NCBI GenBank assembly: GCA_902793335.1
Contig: CADBCZ010000018.1
Span: 1 to 61,947, forward strand
DNA: 61,947 nt
Origin: an uncultured Lachnospiraceae bacterium
Lineage (GTDB): Bacteria; Bacillota; Clostridia; Lachnospirales; Lachnospiraceae
Direction: 5' to 3'
The stretch's first letter is position 1, and the number at the start of each line of letters is the position of its first letter. A model generated the notes under the pieces. It did not search any database, was not told the DNA's origin, and saw only the letters and a list, made by a program, of their open reading frames with translations. Positions 35,647 to 45,100 of the stretch are shown here, piece by piece. The position numbers and the translations under genes are program-made.

Positions 35647-36543
35647 CTATGCACAATTGTTTTGAATATAGCTTCGTTCCAGTTTTCTTAGCGCGTGGAG
35701 AATTTCATATTCTGTTTTCATATTTTTACCGTCAACGCTCACACTGTTCCAGCCGGTAACACCATCAACACTTCCAAGCTTTACGGTTTTCTTTATATAT
35801 GTCTCCACAAAATCCAAACCGGGAACCAGTTTCATATTACTGAGCTTAGCAAGTGCAGCTACTATGCCATATGCCCCCCAGTTAGAAACTGATGCTATAA
35901 CAAAAATATCAGCAGGAATGACACATGGTTCAAACGATAGCTTTCTTAAAATAGGTCCTGCAATCTTTCCCATTCCTATTTCATTGCCGCCATCACCAAC
36001 ACCTATTGTCGGTATAAGTCCTCTGTACCTTATAAACATCTCATCAATAGGAGCCGTAAACGCTCCGATGTCCTCACCCTTCATATTCGCATAAAACCCG
36101 TGTCTGTTGCGTCCACATCTCTCAATTGAGATCAAACCCTTCGGATCATATTTTTCAACAAGATGATCAATATCATCACCTTTATTATCTATATCTAAAT
36201 AAACAGTTTCTATATCCTCTATCTCAAAAAAGCCCTTACAAAATTCATCGGTTATTATGACCGGATTAAATCCCAGCTTTGAAAGTGCCTTTGAAAGAGC
36301 AACTGTTCCTACCGGGCCATCGGTTTCCGCATAGCCCTTGACATAAAAGCCTGTAGTAAGAAAAACATTACCTTTTTCCCATGAGAGAATCTCGCTTGCC
36401 GCCTTTGTACAATAGTCAGATGAAAGATAGAACCTTATATCCGGCATTCCTCTTTCAGAATAGCGCAGTATTATATCCTCAATTGTTTCCTGCTTATCCT
36501 TAACATGATCACTATTCTTAGTTTTTGAATTCTCATTAGCCAT
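35647..36543 (-). CDS. D-glutamate cyclase-type DUF4392 protein
   Basis: The protein has 298 residues and matches the DUF4392 domain, which forms the C-terminal half of mammalian DGLUCY, the enzyme converting D-glutamate to 5-oxo-D-proline. Conserved-looking segments are LTTGFYVKGYAETDGPVGTV, SIERCGRNRHGFYANMKG and GVGDGGNEIGMGKI. No membrane or secretion signal. The start follows AGGAGG. It sits four bases after pxpA, which makes 5-oxoproline chemistry the obvious context. The partner DUF1445 gene is two genes upstream. Confidence 0.8.
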   Translation of the reverse strand: MANENSKTKNSDHVKDKQETIEDIILRYSERGMPDIRFYLSSDYCTKAASEILSWEKGNVFLTTGFYVKGYAETDGPVGTVALSKALSKLGFNPVIITDEFCKGFFEIEDIETVYLDIDNKGDDIDHLVEKYDPKGLISIERCGRNRHGFYANMKGEDIGAFTAPIDEMFIRYRGLIPTIGVGDGGNEIGMGKIAGPILRKLSFEPCVIPADIFVIASVSNWGAYGIVAALAKLSNMKLVPGLDFVETYIKKTVKLGSVDGVTGWNSVSVDGKNMKTEYEILHALRKLERSYIQNNCA

Positions 36544-36547
36544 ACAA

Positions 36548-37321
36548 CTACGCCTCCTTTATTACGCTGCCAATTGGTAATATGGAAATGCCCTCTGAAT
36601 TAAGTGCGGCATTTATTTTCTTTGCAAACTCAACAGCCTTAATCCCATCTCCGTGAAGACAGACTGAATCAGCTTTAACAGTAATCTTCTTTCCTGTTAT
36701 TGAGCTTACCGTACCATTCTTTACAATCTCTATAACCCTTTCTATCGCTAAGTCTTCATCAGTAATAACGGCTCCGGGCTTACTTCTGTCAACTAACGAT
36801 CCGTCATCATTGTAAGCTCTGTCCGCAAACACCTCAGAAGCTGCTAAAAGTCCGGTTTCCTTTGCACCCTCGATCAACATGCTGCCGGAAAGACCAAGTA
36901 ATATAAGCCCCCGGTCAATCTCATATATCCCTTCCGCAATAGCACTGGCCAGGTCTTTATCCTTTGCCGCCATATTGTACATTGCTCCGTGTGGCTTTAC
37001 ATGGGAAAGCCGTATTCCATGAGCCTTACAAAATGCATATAATGCACCTATCTGATATTGGACCATTGCCTTTAACTCTTTTGGAGTAACCGCCATTTTT
37101 CTTCTGCCAAACCCGCTAAGATCCGGAAAACCCGGATGCGCTCCTACCGAAACATTATATTCCTTTGCAAGACTTACCGTTCTATCCATCACTATCGGAT
37201 CTGCAGCATGAAAGCCACATGCAATATTAGCAGATGATATGAACGGAATAACCTCATCATCAAGTCCGCATTTATAATTACCAAAACTCTCACCTATATC
37301 AGCATTCAAATCTACCTTCAT
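36548..37321 (-). CDS. pxpA: 5-oxoprolinase subunit A
   Basis: The LamB/YcsF family subunit of the ATP-dependent 5-oxoprolinase, which hydrolyses 5-oxoproline to glutamate. Diagnostic segments are MKVDLNADIGESFGNY, SANIACGFHAADP, SVGAHPGFPDLSGFGRRKM and LSHVKPHGAMYNMAAKD. About 257 residues, as usual. The start at 37321 follows GGAG and gives the family's standard N-terminus. It is separated from pxpB and pxpC by the DUF1445 gene. Confidence 0.95.
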   Translation of the reverse strand: MKVDLNADIGESFGNYKCGLDDEVIPFISSANIACGFHAADPIVMDRTVSLAKEYNVSVGAHPGFPDLSGFGRRKMAVTPKELKAMVQYQIGALYAFCKAHGIRLSHVKPHGAMYNMAAKDKDLASAIAEGIYEIDRGLILLGLSGSMLIEGAKETGLLAASEVFADRAYNDDGSLVDRSKPGAVITDEDLAIERVIEIVKNGTVSSITGKKITVKADSVCLHGDGIKAVEFAKKINAALNSEGISILPIGSVIKEA

Positions 37322-37434
37322 TGTTATCATCTCCAAACTCATGTATTTTTTCTATGTGTGATCAATTTAAAAAAGTTAAATTTATCAAAATGATATACAA
37401 CCAAACATTTACGATTAACCAAGCATTAATTGTA

Positions 37435-38295
37435 TCAGTACTTCAAATTTACATTTTTAACATCAGTAATTAACATATGTCCCGGAGAATGCGTAATGCA
37501 AAAATCCGGCTTTGATGACATTACAACAGATTGTGGTGTTACTCCACATGGCCAAAATACCGGCACCTCACCCTCTTTGATCGTCACAGCATCTCCAAAA
37601 TCCGGATTATCGAGTGATTTAATTCCAATAACCTCAGGAAATCCTATATGAACGGGTGCTCCATGTACCTTTGGCATTGCACCTGTTACAAGGACTGTTT
37701 TGGGAACAAGCTCATGTGGTATAGGTCTCATACTGACAACCATGTTTCCATGAAATATTCCGGCGCTTTTACACTGAATATTTGTCTTATACATCGGGAC
37801 GTTACAATTCTCTTCAATCTGCCTTACGGGAATATCAGCACTTTGCATCTCGCTTTCAAACGAGAAGCTGCAGCCTATAAGAAATGCTACCAGATCCTCC
37901 CTCCAGTATTTTGATACTTCGGTATATTCACCAATAAGCTCTCCTTTTTCATATATCCTGTATTTAGGAATATCCTTTGTTATATCCGCATCCTTTGCTA
38001 TCTCCGACAGATATCTGTTTCCGGCATCCGTAACCTCAAGAAGAGGACAGGATTTCTGATTTTTTATTGAAAACAGAAGAAAATCAAATGCATCCTTTTT
38101 AGGAAGAACGACCAGATTTGCCTGCGCATATCCACTGCACATTCCACTAGTCTGTCCTGTAATTATTCCATCTCTTATCAATTTCCTTACATATTCAGGC
38201 GAAGCATCTGAATAATCAAAAGCACTTTCTTTGTCCCCATATGATTCCGGTATCATAACCTTTTCTTTATCCTTCATATCATTTGCATCTATCAT
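37435..38295 (-). CDS. DUF1445 D-glutamate cyclase-like protein
   Basis: Family DUF1445 (often called putative hydro-lyase, YcsI in Bacillus), which is also the N-terminal half of mammalian DGLUCY. Recognisable segments: SPEYVRKLIRDGIITGQTSG, YAQANLVVLPKKDAFDFLLF, REDLVAFLIGCSFSFE, and ITHSPGHMLITD at the C-terminus. 287 residues. Its ATG overlaps the pxpC stop by one base (TGATG), so translation is coupled. Encoded among pxp genes, it likely supplies 5-oxoproline from D-glutamate or acts on a related intermediate. Confidence 0.88.
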   Translation of the reverse strand: MIDANDMKDKEKVMIPESYGDKESAFDYSDASPEYVRKLIRDGIITGQTSGMCSGYAQANLVVLPKKDAFDFLLFSIKNQKSCPLLEVTDAGNRYLSEIAKDADITKDIPKYRIYEKGELIGEYTEVSKYWREDLVAFLIGCSFSFESEMQSADIPVRQIEENCNVPMYKTNIQCKSAGIFHGNMVVSMRPIPHELVPKTVLVTGAMPKVHGAPVHIGFPEVIGIKSLDNPDFGDAVTIKEGEVPVFWPCGVTPQSVVMSSKPDFCITHSPGHMLITDVKNVNLKY

Positions 38296-39233
38296 CACAA
38301 AACACCCTCCTTTTTATTACCGTCAAAAAACTTTTTCCAAAAGTCTTTTTTCATATCATTAATGCTTACACATTCAAAGGATACGGTATCACCGGGTCTT
38401 GCCTGCGCCAGATATTGAAGGTCATCCTTTACCACGGTAGCAATCTTTGCGTAGCCTCCGGTCGTCTGGTGATCTGCCATAAGAATGATCGGTAAGCCTG
38501 AAGAGGTTATCTGAACCGATCCAAAAGTAATACCATCCGAGACAATATCCATACCGTTTTTACTTTCAATACTCTCACCCTGCAAACGAATTCCCATTCT
38601 GTCACTATCAACCGAAACTGTATATTGAGTATTAAAAAATGTATTCAAGCCTGCTTCTGTATAATAATCATCCTGAGGTCCCTTAATGGCTCTTACCCGG
38701 ATATTATGAGGATATTCCTTAACATTAATCATGTTATTGACCAACTGTTCACGTTCTTCAATATCGAATTCCCCGATCAACAGTTCATCGCCCGCAACCA
38801 GCTTTCGTCCATAGTAACCTCCAAGCCTGCATTTTAAATTTGTTGATCTGCTTCCCAGTACAACGGGAACATCTATTCCTCCTGCAACAGCAAGATAAGA
38901 TCTTATTCCTTCCTCGGCAAATCCAAACATAAGCTTCTGCCCTTCTTTTATCTTGTACGCCTTTCCACGCTCTATCGGTACATCATCTATCCGTGCATTC
39001 ATTTCAGCACCCATATATGCAATTATTGTATCTGCGTCAAATAATATATCCGATCCCATCAAAGTGAATTCCAAAGCCGCCTCACCATTCATGTTTCCGA
39101 TAAGCTTATTTGCTTCGTTATATGAAACTCTGTCCATAGCTCCGGATTCACTGATACCATATTCCATATACCCGAATCTTCCTTCATCCTGAACTGTTGT
39201 AAGTGACCCGGACTTTGTAATATACATTTTCAT
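38295..39233 (-). CDS. pxpC: 5-oxoprolinase subunit C
   Basis: The AHS2/KipA-type subunit. Family segments: GSLTTVQDEGRFGYMEYGIS, SGAMDRVSYNEANKLIGN, LEFTLMGSDILFDAD and ILMADHQTTGGYAKIATV. About 312 residues. It forms the biotin-independent oxoprolinase with PxpA and PxpB. The preferred start MKMYITKSG at 39233 follows AAAGGTG. Confidence 0.94.
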   Translation of the reverse strand: MKMYITKSGSLTTVQDEGRFGYMEYGISESGAMDRVSYNEANKLIGNMNGEAALEFTLMGSDILFDADTIIAYMGAEMNARIDDVPIERGKAYKIKEGQKLMFGFAEEGIRSYLAVAGGIDVPVVLGSRSTNLKCRLGGYYGRKLVAGDELLIGEFDIEEREQLVNNMINVKEYPHNIRVRAIKGPQDDYYTEAGLNTFFNTQYTVSVDSDRMGIRLQGESIESKNGMDIVSDGITFGSVQITSSGLPIILMADHQTTGGYAKIATVVKDDLQYLAQARPGDTVSFECVSINDMKKDFWKKFFDGNKKEGVL

Positions 39234-39248
39234 ATCTTTCACCTTTCC

Positions 39249-39968
39249 TTAATCACATATATATCTTGGTCGATACTTTCCGTTTTCAACATCTTTTTTT
39301 ATAAGTTCATAATCCGTTTCATTAATCCGGACAAATCTTATATATTCTCCTGCATTGCATAGTACAGGTTTTTTTCGCGTCGGGTTATAAAATTCCAGCG
39401 GCGTTCGCCCTATCAGCCACCAGCCACCGGGAGATTCTACAGGATATACTCCGGTCTGATTTCCACCAATACCTACAGATCCTGCCGGTATGCTGGTTCT
39501 CGGTGTTTCGAGCCGTGGCATATGTATTCTCGCGTCCAAACCTCCAAGATAAGTAAATCCCGGCAGAAATCCAAGCATATATATCTTATAATCAACAGCT
39601 GAATGTATAGAAATGATCTCCTCCCTGCTTATTCCTGTCTTTATTGACATATAATCAAGATCCGGTCCTTTATCTCCTCCGTAGCAGCAAGGTACACATA
39701 ATATCTTTTTCTCCTCATTTAAAGCATCAGTCCCATCATTCTTAAAATGCTTTATTCTTTTTATAAGCTTTCCGTATGATATAAGCTCATTATCATAAAA
39801 GATCATAAGGCTACGGAATGTCGGCAGCAGCTCCCTGACGCCATATATTTTTTCACTTCTTACATACTCTGCCAATGCATGGACCTGCCTGTTAATGCCA
39901 TCGTCTATTATTCTTCCAAATTCCACAACCAGTGCTTCATCACCTGCCGGCATAAACTTCATATCCAT
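39249..39968 (-). CDS. pxpB: 5-oxoprolinase subunit B
   Basis: The AHS1/KipI-type subunit. Characteristic segments are MPAGDEALVVEFGR, LGFLPGFTYLGGLDARIHMP and SVGIGGNQTGVYPVESPGGW. 239 residues. First gene of the oxoprolinase/D-glutamate operon, with an unusually strong promoter and two leader hairpins upstream. The start follows GGGAGG. Confidence 0.94.
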   Translation of the reverse strand: MDMKFMPAGDEALVVEFGRIIDDGINRQVHALAEYVRSEKIYGVRELLPTFRSLMIFYDNELISYGKLIKRIKHFKNDGTDALNEEKKILCVPCCYGGDKGPDLDYMSIKTGISREEIISIHSAVDYKIYMLGFLPGFTYLGGLDARIHMPRLETPRTSIPAGSVGIGGNQTGVYPVESPGGWWLIGRTPLEFYNPTRKKPVLCNAGEYIRFVRINETDYELIKKDVENGKYRPRYICD

Positions 39969-40072
39969 AGTATCATCATCCTCCCTCTTTCAATCCGATG
40001 CCGGGCTGCAGGTATAGTTAAGTAACTCCTATGCCCTGTAAGGATTATCAAGTATTACATTGCCTTATAAAC

Positions 40073-40120
40073 AACAAGGGCGTTCCAACCACAGCAAAGT
40101 GGTATGGAACGCCCTTGTTC
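40073..40120 (-). other. Second, very stable leader hairpin before pxpB
   Basis: AACAAGGGCGTTCC pairs perfectly with GGAACGCCCTTGTT, and the 20-base interior has a further CCAC/GTGG pairing. It follows the first leader terminator by about 10 bases on the minus strand. The flank AACAAGGG is one base off the AGCAAGGG family motif. Only a weak T-run follows, so it may act as a second-stage barrier or mRNA stabiliser. Confidence 0.7.
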
Positions 40121-40162
40121 AAAAATAAAAAAGGGAGCTGAAAATGTTACAGCTCCCTTGCT
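40121..40162 (-). terminator. Promoter-proximal attenuator hairpin (TAGCAAGGG) before pxpB
   Basis: On the minus strand AAGGGAGCTG pairs with CAGCTCCCTT around a nine-base loop, followed by TTTTTTATTTTT. The hairpin begins nine bases after the -10 box of a consensus promoter, so it forms essentially at the transcript 5' end. This is the clearest example of the AAGCAA-GGG design. Confidence 0.8.
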
Positions 40163-40171
40163 ATGTGACAT

Positions 40172-40200
40172 ATTATAATATCGATAATTTTTAATGTCAA
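40172..40200 (-). promoter_or_regulatory. Consensus sigma-A promoter of the pxp operon
   Basis: The minus strand has TTGACA (40195-40200), exactly 17 bases, then TATAAT (40172-40177), a perfect match to the housekeeping promoter consensus. Such a strong promoter directly followed by a strong terminator implies that expression is set after initiation. Confidence 0.85.
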
Positions 40201-40250
40201 CATCATTTTTAACTTTTATTTACATCATTATTTTTAACTTTTATTTACAT
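40201..40250. repeat. Two tandem ~25-bp repeats upstream of the pxp promoter
   Basis: The unit CATCATT(AT)TTTTAACTTTTATTTA occurs twice in tandem, directly abutting the -35 box. Being A/T-rich with phased runs, they may be an UP-type or bent DNA element or two operator sites. Confidence 0.6.
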
Positions 40251-40283
40251 TTATATCAATTAATATACTTCTTGTCTTTTTGT

Positions 40284-40322
40284 TTACAGATTCGTATAAC
40301 CCATCAAATCTTTTTCCTGTTC
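40284..40322 (-). pseudogene. Remnant of a second gltD 3' end
   Basis: Read on the minus strand, this short frame encodes EQEKDLMGYTNL and a stop. The last eight residues DLMGYTNL are identical to the C-terminus of the intact GltD encoded 280 bases upstream. The codons differ at five positions, and every difference is synonymous (for example CTT/TTG, GGA/GGT), with TGA replaced by TAA. Chance or recent duplication would not give that pattern, so it is the tail of a diverged gltD homologue. Confidence 0.75.
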
Positions 40323-40340
40323 TTACCTTTTGTGTCTCTT

Positions 40341-40576
40341 CCTTATCCCACAATAATATTTTAAAAACCTGCCACAGTATCTTAAACTATCATTCGCATT
40401 ACGATTTAAAAAAACACATACGGTACCGGCCAATCTAGATTGTGGGAGGATCCAACCAATAAAATAATTAATGTCACGGAATATTATTATCATTTTGATT
40501 GAATTATAATTTAAACTGGCTTTCCCGTATGTGCCTTTAAAAGCGTTAAATGCCTGTAAACTATATTAATTATCTG
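40341..40576. repeat. 237-bp direct repeat, copy 2
   Basis: Same orientation as copy 1 at 23508-23744, with about eight substitutions and two one-base indels by hand count. It lies between the intact gltD and the gltD remnant. The palindrome CAATCTAGATTG is kept. No open frame is visible. Confidence 0.9.
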
Positions 40577-40602
40577 TTATAAAAGTGATGTTTCGTAATC
40601 AT

Positions 40603-42087
40603 TCAAAGATTCGTATATCCCATAAGGTCAAGATCAACCTCTCTTGCACAGGCTCTTCCCTCAGCAATAGCCCATACAACAAGAGACTGACCACGATGCA
40701 TATCACCAACGGCATATACCTTGTTCTTAGAACTTGCATATTTACCCGCATCAGTCTTAACATTGGTACGTCCGTCAACCTCAACCCCAAAATTATCGGT
40801 GACATATTTCTCACTTCCTAAGAATCCGGCTGCAATGAGCACTAACTGACATGGCAACTCTTTCTCAGAACCTTCAACAGAAACCATATTCATGCGTCCG
40901 GTCTTCTTATCTTTTTCAGCCTTAAGCGATACTATTATTACGCTCTTAAGATTACCTTTTCCGTCTTTCACAAACTCTTTAACTGTAGTCTGATAAATTC
41001 TCGGATCATGACCGAATTTCCATATAGCCTCCTCCTGACCATAATCAGTCTTACTGACCTTAGGCCATTCAGGCCATGGATTAGATGAAGTTCTCTCATC
41101 GGGTGCTTTGGGCATCATCTCAAGCTGTGTCACTGATTTTGCACCAAGACGAATACTTGTTCCAACACAGTCATTTCCCGTATCACCACCACCGATTACT
41201 ATAACATCTTTACCTTCGCAAAGCTTATATGGAACCTTTTCAAAATTACTGTCAAGCAATGTCTTTGTAACTTCCGAAAGAAAATCCACCGCAAATCTTA
41301 TTCCTTTTGCATCTCTGCCTGTAGCATTGATATCTCTTGGATTAGATGCACCACAGGCAAGGATTATGCTGTCATATTCCTTTTCTAATTCCTTTGCGGT
41401 TATATCCTTACCAACATTAACTCCGGTCAAAAACTTAATTCCGGCTTCTTCCATCAAAGCAATACGTCTGTCGATCACACGCTTATCAAGTTTCATGTTT
41501 GGAATACCGTAGCGAAGAAGTCCTCCTACTCTATCATTTCTCTCATACACTGTAACTTCATGACCTCTTCTGTTAAGAAGCTGTGCTGCAGCAAGTCCGG
41601 ATGGACCGCTTCCGATAACTGCAATCTTTTTACCTGTTCTAACCTTTGGCGCTTCCTCTTTAACCAGATCATGTGAAAATGCATACTCAATTACCGCACG
41701 CTCATTTTCTTTAGTCGCAACTGCCTCTTGATGAAGTCCACATGTACAGGCTGCTTCACAGAGTGCAGGACATACTCTTGAAGTAAACTCAGGAAAACTG
41801 TGTGTTATTGCCAATCTTTTATATGCCTCTCCAAAGTTACCTATATAAACAAGATCATTTATCTCCGGCACAAGATTATGAAGTGGACAACCTGATGCCA
41901 TACCGGCAATCATCGCACCGGCCTGACAAAAAGGAACACCACAGTCCATACATCTTGCAGCCTGTAAACACTGCTCATGCTTTGGAAGTTGACCATGAAA
42001 CTCCTCAAAGTTCTTAACTCTGTCTTTCTCGGCTGTTACCGGACCATTCTCTCTCTTATATTCCATAAAACCTGTTGCTTTTCCCAT
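40603..42087 (-). CDS. gltD: Glutamate synthase small subunit
   Basis: The NAD(P)H-oxidising subunit that passes electrons to GltB. N-terminal iron-sulfur cysteines are seen in CMDCGVPFC and ASGCPLHN; FAD and NADPH motifs are VIGSGPSGLAAAQLLNRRG and VIGGGDTGNDCVG. About 494 residues. The ATG at 42087 starts the standard MGKATGFMEYKRE and follows GGAGGAAGAAG; the longer upstream reading overlaps gltB. It follows gltB by 13 bases. Its last codons are the reference for the remnant above. Confidence 0.96.
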   Translation of the reverse strand: MGKATGFMEYKRENGPVTAEKDRVKNFEEFHGQLPKHEQCLQAARCMDCGVPFCQAGAMIAGMASGCPLHNLVPEINDLVYIGNFGEAYKRLAITHSFPEFTSRVCPALCEAACTCGLHQEAVATKENERAVIEYAFSHDLVKEEAPKVRTGKKIAVIGSGPSGLAAAQLLNRRGHEVTVYERNDRVGGLLRYGIPNMKLDKRVIDRRIALMEEAGIKFLTGVNVGKDITAKELEKEYDSIILACGASNPRDINATGRDAKGIRFAVDFLSEVTKTLLDSNFEKVPYKLCEGKDVIVIGGGDTGNDCVGTSIRLGAKSVTQLEMMPKAPDERTSSNPWPEWPKVSKTDYGQEEAIWKFGHDPRIYQTTVKEFVKDGKGNLKSVIIVSLKAEKDKKTGRMNMVSVEGSEKELPCQLVLIAAGFLGSEKYVTDNFGVEVDGRTNVKTDAGKYASSKNKVYAVGDMHRGQSLVVWAIAEGRACAREVDLDLMGYTNL

Positions 42088-42100
42088 CGTCTTCTTCCTC

Positions 42101-45100
42101 CTATCCAACAAGCTCCGTAAATGCCTCAATCTGCGCCTGCTCTCTGTCCATACCCTGCTCTTCATTACGAGCAGTAAGTCTCAACATCTCTTTGTAATCT
42201 GTCGGAATGATCTTCTTAAACTTTCCGATATACTCATCAAAGTTGTCAAGTATCATTTGACCCTTCTTAGAACCTGTATATCTGACATGGTTTTCAATCA
42301 TTCTCTTAAGCTCTTCCTTATCGTTCTTAAGTTCAACTTTCTCCATGTTTACAAGCTGCTTATTAAGGTTTTTGTACAAATGATTCTCCTCATCAAGGAC
42401 ATAAGCAACACCGCCGCTCATACCGGCTGCAAAGTTCTTACCTGTTGGGCCAAGAATAACCGCATGACCACCTGTCATATATTCACATCCATGCTCACCT
42501 ACACCCTCAACAACCGCGGTTACACCGGAATTACGAATACAGAAACGTTCTCCTGCCATACCTGCAATGTATGCTTCTCCGGAGGTTGCGCCGTAAAGAG
42601 CTACGTTACCAATTATTATATTCTCACTTGGATCGTATTTTGCATCCTCCGGTGCATGAACTATCAGTTTTCCACCTGAAAGGCCCTTTCCGAAATAATC
42701 ATTACTGTCTCCTGTAAGATTTAGAGTAAGACCCTTAGGAATAAATGCACCAAAGCTCTGTCCGCCTGAACCCTTACAATTGATTTCAATTGTATCTTCC
42801 TGAAGTCCTTCGGCATTATGTCTTGTGATTTCTGCTCCAAGTAAAGTACCAAAGGTTCTGTCTATATTCGTAAGCTCAATATTAATACTGCTCTTCTTTC
42901 CTTTTGCAATAGATTCTTTTATAGCCTTATCTTTAAGCAATACCATCTCATCCTTTGTACCCTCAAGTTTGAAATCATATGCAAGCTCAGGGTGGAAGGT
43001 CTGAAGATTTCTGTCAATTGCCGAAGTATCCACAAGAATTTGACCGAGATCAATTTTGGCCTGTTTGTCAGCAAGACCTTTTTTAACCTTCAAAAGATCG
43101 GTTCTACCCACCATCTCATCTATTGTTCTAACGCCAAGACGCGCCATGTATTCACGCAACTGTTTTGCTATAAACAACATGAAATTCTCAACATATTCAG
43201 GTTTACCTGCAAATCTCTTTCTAAGCTCAGGATTCTGAGTAGCAACACCTACAGGACATGTATCCTTATTACATACTCTCATCATCACACAACCAAGTGT
43301 TACAAGAGGGGCTGTCGCAAATCCGAATTCCTCAGCACCAAGAAGTGCTGCTATTGCAACATCTCTTCCGCTCATAAGCTTTCCATCTGTCTCTATAACA
43401 ACCTGATTTCTAAGTCCGTTTGAGAGAAGTGTCTGGTGAGTCTCAGCAAGACCAAGTTCCCAAGGCAGACCTGCATTATGAATTGAGCTAAGCGGTGCCG
43501 CACCTGTTCCTCCGTCATAACCGGAAACGAGAATTACCTGAGCACCTGCCTTTGCAACACCGGCTGCAACAGTTCCCACACCGGCTTCTGAAACAAGCTT
43601 TACAGAAATACGAGCATTTTTATTGGCATTTTTCAGGTCGTATATAAGCTGTGCCAAATCCTCTATAGAATAGATATCATGATGAGGCGGTGGTGAAATA
43701 AGACTAACTCCCGGTGTTGAATGTCTGGTCTTTGCTACCCATGGGTAAACCTTTTTGCCCGGAAGATGTCCACCTTCTCCAGGTTTTGCACCCTGCGCCA
43801 TCTTAATCTGAATCTCCTTGGCACTTACAAGATACTTACTTGTTACACCAAAACGTCCACTTGCAACCTGTTTAATTGCTGAACTTCTATCGTTCTTAGT
43901 TCCGGCAGATGCAATTCTTTCATCACTCTCTCCACCCTCACCACTGTTTGATTTACCATGTAAATGATTCATCGCAATAGCCAATGTCTGATGTGCTTCC
44001 TCCGAAATCGAACCGTAAGACATAGCTCCTGTCTTGAAACGCTTAACGATTTCTTCTTCACTCTCAACCTCTTCAATCGGAACACCATTTTTCGGATAGT
44101 TGAAATCCATAAGACTTCTTAAATATCCTGTGTCCTCTGAGTCAACCATCTTGGTATATTCAACAAACTTATCATAACTTCCCTCTCTTGTAGAAAGCTG
44201 TAACATATGTATAGTCTGAGGATTATATCTGTGATTTTCTCCCTGACTTCTTGCCTTATGTCTTCCCATAGCAGTAAGTTCCATATCTGCTGAAAGACCT
44301 AACGGATCAAATGCACGACTGTGTTGTTTATCAACCGCATTTGCAATATCATCTAATGTAATTCCGCCTACACGACTTACCGTTCCGGTGAAATATTTAT
44401 CTACTACTTCTTTTGAAATACCTATTGCCTCAAATATCTTACTTCCCTGATATGACTGGATAGTAGATATACCCATCTTTGATGCGATCTTAACAATTCC
44501 ATGTAAGATAGCACTGTCATAATCATCAACTGCTGCATAGTAATCCTTGTCAAGCAGATCATTGTCAACAAGCTCCTTGATTGTTGAATGTGCAAGATAT
44601 GGATTGACTGCTGATGCACCAAATCCCAAAAGTGTTGCAAAATGATGTACCTCACGAGGTTCACCTGATTCAAGTATAAGTGACATCGCTGTACATTTCT
44701 TGGTAACAACCAAATGTCTGTGCACCGCTGCAACCGCAAGCAATGAAGGAAGTGCAACATGGTTCTCATCAACTCCCCTGTCTGAAAGGATGAGTATGTT
44801 AGCACCATCTCTGTATGCCTTATCAACCTCAACAAATAAGTGATCTATTACACGCTCAATCGGTGTACTCTTGTAGTAGAGAATCGATACCTTTGCTACC
44901 TTGAATCCCTCTGCCTTGAAATTCTCAATCTTTAACAGGTCTAAATCCGTAAGAATTGGATTATGTATTTTTAAAACATGACAGTTCTCTGGCTTTTCCT
45001 CTAAAAGATTACCGTTCTTGCCGACATAAACAGTTCTTGAAGTAACAATCTTTTCACGTTCTGCATCAATTGGTGGATTGGTTACCTGTGCAAACAACTG

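Noticed and set aside
35647-36543. Amino acid racemase filling the stereochemical gap
   Set aside because: No racemase cysteine pair or PLP-lysine motif is present; the sequence fits DUF4392.
23508-40576. The two 237-bp repeats as insertion sequences
   Set aside because: No transposase frame, no convincing terminal inverted repeats and no target duplication around either copy.
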